A DNA stretch of 5,626 bases, from NCBI GenBank assembly GCA_002342505.1, contig DDQB01000090.1, positions 1,656 through 7,281 on the forward strand. Direction: 5' to 3'. A program made the translations under genes and the position numbers. The notes beneath the pieces are model-generated. The model was not told where the DNA came from and ran no database searches. It saw only the letters and a program-made list of their open reading frames with translations. Origin of the DNA: Acidaminococcaceae bacterium UBA2453. GTDB taxonomy: Bacteria; Bacillota; Negativicutes; Acidaminococcales; Acidaminococcaceae. This document shows positions 1 through 5,626 of this stretch, piece after piece. Numbering within the stretch: the stretch's first letter is position 1; each line of letters opens with the position of its first letter.

Positions 1-3
1 GCG

Positions 4-34
4 TAAAATCTTAAAATACTATTTTAAGATTTTA
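4..34. repeat. Perfect AT-rich palindrome (15-bp arms, 1-nt centre)
   Basis: The arm TAAAATCTTAAAATA (4-18) and its exact reverse complement TATTTTAAGATTTTA (20-34) flank a single C at 19. Each arm has only one G/C base, so as RNA it would be a long but weakly paired hairpin. No clean T-tract follows it on either strand. It could be an operator for a gene lying left of the window, or an AT-rich transcription end signal for a gene arriving from the left; the window is too short on this side to decide. The symmetry itself is seen directly, the role is open. Confidence 0.7.
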
Positions 35-69
35 TTGCCTGAACTCAGCTTATAAGAAAAGAAAACAAA

Positions 70-109
70 GCAAAAACCGGTATGGCTGTCAGGATGTACC
101 GGTTTTTGC
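70..109. terminator. Bidirectional rho-independent terminator
   Basis: A 13-bp perfect stem, GCAAAAACCGGTA (70-82) paired with TACCGGTTTTTGC (97-109), encloses a 14-nt loop (83-96). Read on the minus strand, the hairpin lies about 30 nt past the stop codon of the 140-1762 gene and runs into TTTTTGCTTTGTTTTC, a good U-rich tail. Read on the plus strand it is followed by TTTTTGCGTTAGTTTTA, so it could also stop transcription entering from the left. The stem is GC-rich only at its loop-proximal ACCGGT core; the A/T base of the stem itself supplies part of the U-tract, as is common in bidirectional terminators. Confidence 0.85.
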
Positions 110-139
110 GTTAGTTTTATAATTTTACAAAATAATTTT

Positions 140-1762
140 TTATAATTCATCTCCCTGTCCAAACTCGAAAGGCGCTGGCACCTTTTCATCAATAATTGAT
201 TCCAGCACCTGCTCGATAAAAGGATCGTGGTTCAGTTGCATAGCCGTAACAACTGCTTTTTTCAGCCGCAGGGGAATCTGCTCCCGGGGCCACATGGACA
301 GGGAAAGGGCCGCCATGCCGATGGCCTGCTCATAAATAGAGGTGAGGCCGGCTTCCAGAAACGCTTCCCCTTCGCCGGGATAGTCTTTCAGAAAATGGGC
401 GAAGTTGACCAGCAGGTCTTCGTTTTCCTTATACTGCTTCAAATGTGATTCCGCGCAGTCCAGGAACAGATGGCGCCGTTTGCTGTCGATCCGCAGGTTA
501 AAGCTTGCTCCCGTAAACATCAGGTAACGCAGGGCGGTGTGGTCTTTGGGGTGGTCGTTATAGTACCGGATCACGTCCGGCCAGATATCGATATCCAGGT
601 CGGCTGCAAAATCCACGATATCCGTGTTCAGCCTGCCGTGGCTGTCGTACAGGGTAGCGCGGATCTCCGGTTCCCAGTCTTTGCAGTAGATCAGGCTGTC
701 GCATTGGGCGATAAGAAGCTGGGCTGCGTTGGCAGTCAGGAACGCGCCTTTGATTTCTGTGGCCAGGGCTTCCAGCCGGTCTTTGACTGCGTAGATGGAC
801 AGCAGTTCCCTGGGCGTGACCGCGTGCATTTTTGCGTGGCGCAGAAAATCCTGCATCAGCGGTTCCAGCGCGATTTTTACCGGCGTCATCATGGCATTTT
901 CCAACGGATTTTCCAACGGTTCCGTGCCGGGAGCCAGGAAGAGCAGGTAGGCGAGGATGACGTTAGCTGCCGCCTGATAGATGTCTTCCGGTATTTCTTC
1001 CGCTTTCAGCATCTGGGGCAGGAGGCTTTCTTTGATGACGAGAGGCGACAGTGGCGGCCAGAAGATCCGCATGTCCATTCCTTTTTTCAGGAGCCAGCGC
1101 TGCTGGGTTGGCGTGCGGTACTGCAGCGTCAGCAGCAGCACGGCTTTGCCCCAGCCTTCCGTGTGCCGGGCCAGAAACCACAGTTCTTTCTGGGGACGTA
1201 TCTCGCTCAGCTGGCAGGCCAGGCATAAGAAGATGGTGAATTCTTCGCACTGGGCCATGGTGAACAGGTCTTTGTACAGGTTTTCGGAAAAGGAGCGGCG
1301 CACCTGTTCCAGTCCGATGAGGCCGCAGATCAGGTAGGTGAATTTCACCGCTTCCCTGTCTTTGGCCGTGTAAAACCATTCCTGGGCCAGATGGAGCAGG
1401 TCGTAGCTCAGCTTTTCGCCCCGGAGCTGGGACGCCAGCGTAAAGAACACGGTGATCTGCGGCGTTGTATAAATTTTTTCGTACAGCCGGTTCTTGTTGG
1501 CCTGATTCGGTTTTTTCATCCATTCTTTCAATAAAAGATAGATGTCTTTGGCTTCTTCCATGTACGTGTTATCTGCGTAGGGATGGAACAGGGCGGCGTC
1601 TTCCGCCCCGTAGGCGTATCCCCGCATCGGGTTGTCGGGCAGGGGGGAGCCGTCGTATTTTCCGGATTTGTCCAGATGTTCCACCACAAAAAGGAACAGG
1701 CTTTTGTAGTTTGCGGATGGATGTATGGAATTGGGTTTGTTTATGGAAATTTCAGTCGTCAT
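140..1762 (-). CDS. Uncharacterised helical protein, 540 aa
   Basis: The function is unknown. The product has no signal peptide, no convincing membrane span and no metal-, nucleotide- or cofactor-binding motif that I recognise, so a soluble cytoplasmic protein is likely. Its composition (rich in Leu, Ala, Glu, Lys, few Gly runs) and regular amphipathic segments suggest an almost all-helical fold, perhaps with helical-hairpin repeats. The most family-like stretch is residues 173-228: EEFTIFLCLACQL, then ELWFLARHTEGWGK and QQRWLLKKG; an N-terminal GYAYGAEDAALFHPYA (48-63) also looks conserved. From memory, clostridial proteins with this pattern are sometimes labelled 'limonene hydroxylase'. I have not verified that relation, and no redox motif supports such a label. 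The ATG at 1762 is chosen because GAGG (1772-1769, minus strand) lies 6 nt upstream; a TTG at 1780 in the same frame would add six residues but would put that site inside the gene. The gene stands alone, divergent from pyc, with its own promoter and terminator. Residues 283-290 are a PLEN-PLEN duplication. The reading frame is intact and certain; the function is not. Confidence 0.85.
   Translation of the reverse strand: MTTEISINKPNSIHPSANYKSLFLFVVEHLDKSGKYDGSPLPDNPMRGYAYGAEDAALFHPYADNTYMEEAKDIYLLLKEWMKKPNQANKNRLYEKIYTTPQITVFFTLASQLRGEKLSYDLLHLAQEWFYTAKDREAVKFTYLICGLIGLEQVRRSFSENLYKDLFTMAQCEEFTIFLCLACQLSEIRPQKELWFLARHTEGWGKAVLLLTLQYRTPTQQRWLLKKGMDMRIFWPPLSPLVIKESLLPQMLKAEEIPEDIYQAAANVILAYLLFLAPGTEPLENPLENAMMTPVKIALEPLMQDFLRHAKMHAVTPRELLSIYAVKDRLEALATEIKGAFLTANAAQLLIAQCDSLIYCKDWEPEIRATLYDSHGRLNTDIVDFAADLDIDIWPDVIRYYNDHPKDHTALRYLMFTGASFNLRIDSKRRHLFLDCAESHLKQYKENEDLLVNFAHFLKDYPGEGEAFLEAGLTSIYEQAIGMAALSLSMWPREQIPLRLKKAVVTAMQLNHDPFIEQVLESIIDEKVPAPFEFGQGDEL
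896..919. repeat. 12-bp tandem duplication inside the minus-strand gene
   Basis: ATTTTCCAACGG occurs twice head to tail (896-907 and 908-919) with no mismatch. Because 12 is a multiple of three, the duplication keeps the frame and encodes PLEN twice (residues 283-290) in what looks like a loop between two helical segments. It is probably a slippage-type duplication. Confidence 0.9.
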
Positions 1763-1768
1763 ATAGGA

Positions 1769-1772
1769 CCTC
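1769..1772 (-). promoter_or_regulatory. Ribosome binding site that decides the minus-strand start
   Basis: On the minus strand the order is CGAGG, then TCCTAT, then ATG. GAGG with a 6-nt spacer supports the ATG at 1762 over the upstream in-frame TTG at 1780, which has no comparable site in front of it. Confidence 0.6.
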
Positions 1773-1859
1773 GGTGGCAATCGTCCCGGCAGCGCGCTGT
1801 GTGGAAAGCCTGCGTCGTCATGCCGGTATGTTGGATATAATAATTTTGTAGTGTTTTAT

Positions 1860-1887
1860 ATTATAGCACATTTTAAATAAACAACAA
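1860..1887 (-). promoter_or_regulatory. Extended -10 promoter for the minus-strand gene
   Basis: On the minus strand TGCTATAAT (1868-1860) is a perfect extended -10 element (TGnTATAAT). A weaker -35 candidate, TTGTTG (1887-1882), lies 16 nt upstream of the TATAAT hexamer. Transcription would start near 1853, giving a leader of about 90 nt before the ATG at 1762. That leader is notably GC-rich compared with the promoter and contains a CAGCGCGCTG palindrome. Assignment is by consensus match only. Confidence 0.6.
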
Positions 1888-1910
1888 ACTCATAATAAAA
1901 TGGCCTGGTT

Positions 1911-1979
1911 TTGTGAAATATCGGTAGCTGTTTTACAAGAATAATGTATACATGCTTTGAAATGGTTGAATTTGTAAAC
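1911..1979. promoter_or_regulatory. Cluster of TTGTRAA-like half-sites upstream of pyc
   Basis: Three related octamers occur: TTGTGAAA (1911-1918), TTTTACAA (1931-1938, the inverse of TTGTAAAA) and TTGTAAAC (1972-1979). The first two form an inverted pair with one mismatch in eight and a 12-nt gap; the third lies inside the spacer of the proposed pyc promoter. Centre-to-centre distances are 20 and 41 bp, close to two and four helical turns, so the sites would lie on about the same DNA face. TTGTGAA resembles a half-site of the redox repressor Rex, and TTGTAAAC resembles a half-site of the biotin repressor BirA, but neither regulator's full-site spacing is matched. That this is an operator is inference. 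Confidence 0.3.
1944..1953. repeat. 10-bp palindrome ATGTATACAT
   Basis: This perfect palindrome sits 12 nt upstream of the proposed pyc -35 box and between the TTGTRAA-like half-sites. Its position fits a small operator, but a 10-bp AT-rich palindrome can arise by chance in this kind of DNA. Confidence 0.35.
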
Positions 1980-1994
1980 TCCTTATAATACAAT
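1966..1994 (+). promoter_or_regulatory. Promoter of pyc
   Basis: TTGAAT (1966-1971, -35) and TACAAT (1989-1994, -10) are separated by the ideal 17 nt, which predicts a start near 2001 and a leader of about 94 nt. A perfect TATAAT (1984-1989) overlaps this -10 but has no -35 at usable spacing: TTGAAA at 1957-1962 is 21 nt away and TTGAAT is 12 nt away. The 17-nt pair is therefore preferred, while the exact start could lie a few bases earlier. Confidence 0.6.
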
Positions 1995-2022
1995 AGAGCC
2001 ACATATGGACAGGAGTCTGTTT

Positions 2023-2076
2023 TTGCATTGCGGCGATCCGCGCAGGAACCGGCGTCCTTTTTTCAATAGTTACTGA
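2023..2076 (+). CDS. Possible 17-aa leader peptide upstream of pyc
   Basis: A TTG at 2023 is preceded by AGGAG (2011-2015) at a 7-nt spacing and opens a frame reading MHCGDPRRNRRPFFNSY, which stops at TGA 2074-2076. The stop lies 4 nt before the pyc ribosome binding site. An in-frame ATG at 2005 would lengthen the peptide by six residues, but it has no ribosome binding site and lies almost at the predicted transcript start. The peptide carries four Arg in five residues (RRNRR), each with a different codon. A ribosome finishing here could affect pyc initiation. No homology is known to me; a chance short frame in a GC-rich leader is a real alternative. Confidence 0.25.
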   Translation: MHCGDPRRNRRPFFNSY

Positions 2077-2080
2077 TTCC

Positions 2081-2087
2081 AAGGAGG
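2081..2087 (+). promoter_or_regulatory. Strong ribosome binding site of pyc
   Basis: AAGGAGG, close to the full anti-16S complement, lies 7 nt before the ATG at 2095. It fixes the pyc start and predicts efficient translation. Confidence 0.9.
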
Positions 2088-2094
2088 ATTCACG

Positions 2095-5000
2095 ATGAGA
2101 AAGATTAATACGGTTTTAGTTGCCAACCGGGGCGAGATTGCGATTCGCGTCTTCCGCGCCTGCAATGAGCTGGGCATTCGCACCATTGCGATTTTTTCCA
2201 AAGAAGACACGCTGTCCCTGCATCGCAACAAAGCCGATGAAGCGTATCTGGTAGGCCGGGGTAAGGGCCCGGTGGAAGCCTATCTGGATATTGAAGATAT
2301 TATGCGTATTGCCCACGAGCACAATGTAGACGCCATCCATCCCGGTTACGGTTTCCTTTCGGAGAATGCGGACCTGGCCAAACGCTGTGCGGAAGAAGGG
2401 TTCATCTTTATCGGTCCCCGTGTGGAACACCTGATCATGTTCGGTGATAAGGTGAATGCCCGCATCCAGGCGAAACGGGCCAACATTCCCATGATCCCCG
2501 GCAGCGACGGGCCTATTTCTTCTGTAGAAGATGTGCGGGCCTTTGGCGAAGAGCACGGCTATCCCCTGATCATTAAAGCGGTCAACGGCGGCGGCGGACG
2601 CGGCATGCGTGCGGTGAACACGCCGGAGGAAGTGGACACGGCGTATGCGCTGGCCAAATCGGAAGCGTTAAAGGCCTTTGGCAGCGAAGAGATCTATCTG
2701 GAAAAATACCTGAAAGATCCGAAGCATATCGAAGTACAGATCTTAGGCGACGAACAGGGCGAGATCATCCATCTGTTCGAGCGCGACTGCTCCGTACAGC
2801 GCCGTCACCAGAAGGTGGTGGAGATGGCGCCGGCGACCTTTGTGAAGCCGGAGCTGCGGAAAGCCATCTGCGACGCGGCGGTGAAGCTGATGAAAAACGT
2901 GAATTACATCAGCGCGGGTACGGTAGAGTTTCTGGTGACCGGGGACGACAAGTTCTACTTTATTGAAGTGAATCCCCGCATCCAGGTGGAGCACACGGTT
3001 ACGGAAGCCATTACCGGCATCGACATCGTGCAGAGCCAGATCCGGATTGCGGAAGGGTATTCTATGCACAGTCCGGAAGTGGGGATTCCGGAGCAGGACA
3101 AGATCGGTATCCGGGGCGAAGCCATCCAGTGTCGTATTACCACGGAAGACCCGCTGAACAATTTTATGCCGGATACGGGCAAGCTCATCGCCTACCGCAG
3201 CGGCGGCGGCATGGGTATCCGTCTGGATGCCGGCAACGCTTTTACCGGTTCCGTGATCACTCCTTATTATGATTCCCTGCTGGTTAAGGCCACGACCTGG
3301 GGCCTCACCCATAAAATTACCATTACCAAGATGCTGCGGTGCCTGAAGGAATTCCGTATCCGCGGCGTGAAGACCAACATTGCTTTTCTGGAAAACCTGC
3401 TGCAGCATCCGGATTTTGTGAATGGCACGTATACTACCAACTTTATCGACCAGACGCCGGAGCTGTTCCACTTCCCGGAAAGCCGGGACCGGGGCACCAA
3501 GCTGTTGCATTATATTGCGGATATTACCGTGAACGGCTATGCCAATGTGGGCGTAAAGGAAAAACCGGAATTTGCGCCTGTGAACATGCCCAAACCCTTT
3601 GCCGGGAACCTGCCGGAAGGTACTAAGCAGATATTGGACGCGAGAGGGCCGGAAGGTCTGGCAAAATGGGTGCAGGAGCAGAAACAGGTCCTGCTGACGG
3701 ATACTACCTTCCGCGACGCCCACCAGTCTTTGTTTGCTACCCGTCTCCGTACGGCGGATATGCTGCGGGTCATTCACGATACCGCCGGCAAGCTGCCGGA
3801 ACTGTTCTCCTTTGAGTGCTGGGGCGGCGCTACCTTTGACGTGGCTTACCGTTTCCTGGATGAAAGTCCCTGGAAACGTCTGCAGGATTTTAAGGAAGCT
3901 GCTCCCAACGTGCTGTTCCAGATGTTACTGCGGGGCGCCAACGCGGTAGGGTACACCAGCTATCCGGACAACGTGGTTAAAGAGTTCATCCGTCTGTCGG
4001 CGAAAAACGGAGTAGATGTGTTCCGTATCTTCGACTCCCTGAACAGCCTGGACAACATGCGTCTTTCCATTGAAGCCGTGCGGGAATGCAATAAGGTTGC
4101 GGAACCGGCTCTGTGCTACACCGGAGACATCCTGGATCCGGAACGGGATAAATATAATCTGAAATATTTTGTGGATATGGCAAAGGAACTGGAACGGGCC
4201 GGCGCCAATATCATTGCCATTAAAGATATGGCAGGCCTGCTGAAGCCGCAGGCTGCTTACGAGCTGATCAGCGCCATGAAGGACGCTGTCACCGTACCCA
4301 TCCACCTCCACAGCCATGAAGGCAGCGGCAATACCATTTACACCTATGCGCGGGCTATCGACGCCGGGGTGGATATTGTAGACGTGGCCATGAGCGCCAT
4401 GAGCAACGGCACCAGCCAGCCTTCCGCAGCCAGCCTGTATTATGCCCTGGACGGACATCCCCGCCAGCCGAAGGTGGATGTGGCGGCCCTGAACGAGTTC
4501 TCCCGGTACTGGGAGACGATCCGTCCTTATTACAAGGCAGCGGACAAGACGGAGAATTTCCCCAATCCGGAAGTGTATGTGCATGAAATGCCCGGCGGAC
4601 AGTACACCAACCTGAAACAGCAGGCGGCTGCCCTGGGTCTTCTGGATCGCTGGGAAGATATCAAGGACATGTATCATCGCGTCAGCATGATGTTCGGCGA
4701 CGTGATCAAGGTAACGCCATCCTCCAAGGTGGTGGGCGACATGACGCTGTTCATGGTGCAGAACGAGATCACGGAAGAGGATGTGTATGCGAACGGGGAT
4801 ACCATGGACTTCCCGAAATCTGTCATTGAGTTCTTTGAAGGACGGATCGGTACGCCTTACGGCGGTTTCCCGAAACGCCTGCAGAAGATCGTGCTGAAGG
4901 GGAAAGAACCCATCACCCAGCGTCCCGGTGCGGTACTGCCCCCGGTGGACTTTGAGGAAGTGCGGGGCAAGCTGACGGAAATGAACGCGCCCACTACGGA

Positions 5001-5535
5001 CGAAGCGGTTTCTTCCTACTGCCTCTATCCGGATGTGTTCAGACAGTGGGTGACCCGCTGTGAAGAGTACGGCGATGTAAGTGTGCTGGATACCCCCACC
5101 TTCTTCTTCGGTATGAAGATCGGGGAAGAAGTGGATGTGGAAATTGAAAAGGGTAAAGTCGTCATCATCAAACTGATCCACATCAGCGAACCCAACGAAA
5201 ACGGCAAGCGGGTCGTGTCCTTCGAGTTCAACGGAATGCCCCGTGAACTGGAGATACTGGACAAGAATGTGAAGACGGAAAATGTGGCCCGCAAGAAAGC
5301 GGACAAGTCCAATCCGGGCGAAGTCGGGGCCACCCTCTCCGGTTCCGTAGTGAAGCTACTGGTAGAAAAAGGACAGAGCGTGACGAAAGGCACGCCGCTT
5401 CTGGTTACGGAGGCCATGAAGATGGAGACGACGATTGCGGCGCCTGTCAGCGGCATCATCGGCCAGATCCATGTGCAGGCCGGCAGCCGGATCGAGAGCG
5501 GGGACTGCCTGCTGGAAATTGATTCGAAGAACTGA
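2095..5535 (+). CDS. pyc: Pyruvate carboxylase, single-chain, 1146 aa
   Basis: This biotin enzyme carboxylates pyruvate to oxaloacetate using ATP and bicarbonate; known homologues are cytoplasmic tetramers in bacteria. The order is biotin carboxylase (about 1-450), linker/tetramerisation segment (450-530 and about 1000-1070), carboxyltransferase (530-1000) and biotin carrier (about 1075-1143). In the first domain I see NRGEIAIR (11-18), HPGYGFLSEN (82-91), the ATP-grasp glycine loop KAVNGGGGRGMR (161-172), ERDCSVQRRHQK (229-240) and EVNPRIQVEH (291-300). The carboxyltransferase has DTTFRDAHQS (536-545), with metal ligand Asp541 by family alignment, LLRGANAVGY around Arg613, the carbamylated-lysine candidate Lys710 in IKDMAG, metal-ligand histidines 739 and 741, and VTPSSKVVGD (873-882) with Thr874. 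Biotin would be attached to Lys1109 in EAMKM. The length is normal for the family and the frame is unbroken. The start has AAGGAGG at 7 nt. One oddity is HEGSG (741-745), where pyruvate carboxylases I recall have HDTSG. The gene is divergent from an uncharacterised gene and no terminator is seen in the 91 bases after it. Oxaloacetate decarboxylase or a two-subunit enzyme is excluded by the fused domain set. Confidence 0.98.
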   Translation: MRKINTVLVANRGEIAIRVFRACNELGIRTIAIFSKEDTLSLHRNKADEAYLVGRGKGPVEAYLDIEDIMRIAHEHNVDAIHPGYGFLSENADLAKRCAEEGFIFIGPRVEHLIMFGDKVNARIQAKRANIPMIPGSDGPISSVEDVRAFGEEHGYPLIIKAVNGGGGRGMRAVNTPEEVDTAYALAKSEALKAFGSEEIYLEKYLKDPKHIEVQILGDEQGEIIHLFERDCSVQRRHQKVVEMAPATFVKPELRKAICDAAVKLMKNVNYISAGTVEFLVTGDDKFYFIEVNPRIQVEHTVTEAITGIDIVQSQIRIAEGYSMHSPEVGIPEQDKIGIRGEAIQCRITTEDPLNNFMPDTGKLIAYRSGGGMGIRLDAGNAFTGSVITPYYDSLLVKATTWGLTHKITITKMLRCLKEFRIRGVKTNIAFLENLLQHPDFVNGTYTTNFIDQTPELFHFPESRDRGTKLLHYIADITVNGYANVGVKEKPEFAPVNMPKPFAGNLPEGTKQILDARGPEGLAKWVQEQKQVLLTDTTFRDAHQSLFATRLRTADMLRVIHDTAGKLPELFSFECWGGATFDVAYRFLDESPWKRLQDFKEAAPNVLFQMLLRGANAVGYTSYPDNVVKEFIRLSAKNGVDVFRIFDSLNSLDNMRLSIEAVRECNKVAEPALCYTGDILDPERDKYNLKYFVDMAKELERAGANIIAIKDMAGLLKPQAAYELISAMKDAVTVPIHLHSHEGSGNTIYTYARAIDAGVDIVDVAMSAMSNGTSQPSAASLYYALDGHPRQPKVDVAALNEFSRYWETIRPYYKAADKTENFPNPEVYVHEMPGGQYTNLKQQAAALGLLDRWEDIKDMYHRVSMMFGDVIKVTPSSKVVGDMTLFMVQNEITEEDVYANGDTMDFPKSVIEFFEGRIGTPYGGFPKRLQKIVLKGKEPITQRPGAVLPPVDFEEVRGKLTEMNAPTTDEAVSSYCLYPDVFRQWVTRCEEYGDVSVLDTPTFFFGMKIGEEVDVEIEKGKVVIIKLIHISEPNENGKRVVSFEFNGMPRELEILDKNVKTENVARKKADKSNPGEVGATLSGSVVKLLVEKGQSVTKGTPLLVTEAMKMETTIAAPVSGIIGQIHVQAGSRIESGDCLLEIDSKN

Positions 5536-5626
5536 CGAGAACATCATTGTCGGCTGGCAGGAAAAGGCATCGCAAACCCGTCAGCGATTGCTATTCCATG
5601 GATTTATTCGCCTGTGGCTTCGGAAC

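Noticed and set aside
470..1228. A 252-codon open frame on the plus strand inside the minus-strand gene
   Set aside because: It lies fully antisense to a well-supported gene, has no ribosome binding site and shows a shuffled-looking composition rich in Gln, Arg, Phe and Val. It is a codon-bias shadow.
1836..1841. A plus-strand TATAAT as a second rightward promoter
   Set aside because: No -35 box is found at 15-19 nt upstream and the TG is one base off for an extended -10. It is more likely chance in AT-rich DNA.
1911..1928. A full Rex operator starting at TTGTGAAAT
   Set aside because: The second half that should follow within 18 bp (TTTCACAA) is absent; the bases there are TCGGTAGC. Only a half-site matches, so no Rex site is claimed.
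2001..2094. A T-box-like riboswitch suggested by GGAACCGGCGTCC followed by six T
   Set aside because: The leader is only about 94 nt, far shorter than a T-box, and there is no specifier stem or proper T-box sequence. The AGGA/TCCT stem before the T-run is also too weak to call a terminator.
3925..5181. A 418-codon open frame on the minus strand antisense to pyc (and a 344-codon one at 2743-3777)
   Set aside because: Long antisense frames are expected opposite a strongly codon-biased gene. Their products are His-, Arg- and Gly-rich with no domain pattern, and pyc is certain on the other strand.
5567..5591. A hairpin after pyc (GCATCGC with GCGATTGC, one bulge) as its terminator
   Set aside because: The stem is short and imperfect, the loop is 10 nt, and no T-tract follows. 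Any pyc terminator probably lies beyond the window.
5598..5626. A possible gene start at ATG 5598 reading MDLFACGFG to the window edge
   Set aside because: No ribosome binding site precedes it and only nine codons are visible. Other frames here are equally open, so there is no support for a gene.

Overview
The window comes from a bacterium, most likely a low-to-moderate-GC Firmicute (Bacillota), possibly one of the Negativicutes. The visible support is consensus AGGAGG-type ribosome binding sites, AT-rich intergenic DNA with sigma-A/sigma-70-type promoters flanking coding DNA of clearly higher GC, and a single-chain pyruvate carboxylase. The placement within Firmicutes is an impression from the whole sequence, not a proof.

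Layout: positions 1-139 hold no gene. They contain a perfect AT-rich palindrome (4-34) and a strong hairpin (70-109) with T-rich flanks on both sides, which reads as a bidirectional intrinsic terminator. A minus-strand gene (140-1762) encodes a soluble, mostly helical 540-residue protein of unknown function. A 332-base divergent intergenic region (1763-2094) follows. It holds an extended -10 promoter firing leftward, a promoter firing rightward, a cluster of TTGTRAA-like half-sites between and over them, and a short leader that may encode a small Arg-rich peptide. The rest (2095-5535) is a complete, intact pyruvate carboxylase gene (pyc/pycA) with biotin carboxylase, carboxyltransferase and biotin carrier domains in one chain. 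The last 91 bases (5536-5626) show no convincing gene or terminator.

Function: pyruvate carboxylase makes oxaloacetate from pyruvate and bicarbonate, supplying the oxaloacetate/malate/fumarate branch and aspartate-family biosynthesis. The divergent gene shares only the intergenic region with pyc, and nothing in its sequence ties it to pyruvate metabolism. No mobile element, CRISPR array, tRNA or rRNA was seen. I found no clear new multi-gene system. The points most worth a second look are the half-site cluster and possible leader peptide upstream of pyc, the altered HEGSG motif in the carboxyltransferase active site, and the uncharacterised minus-strand protein.
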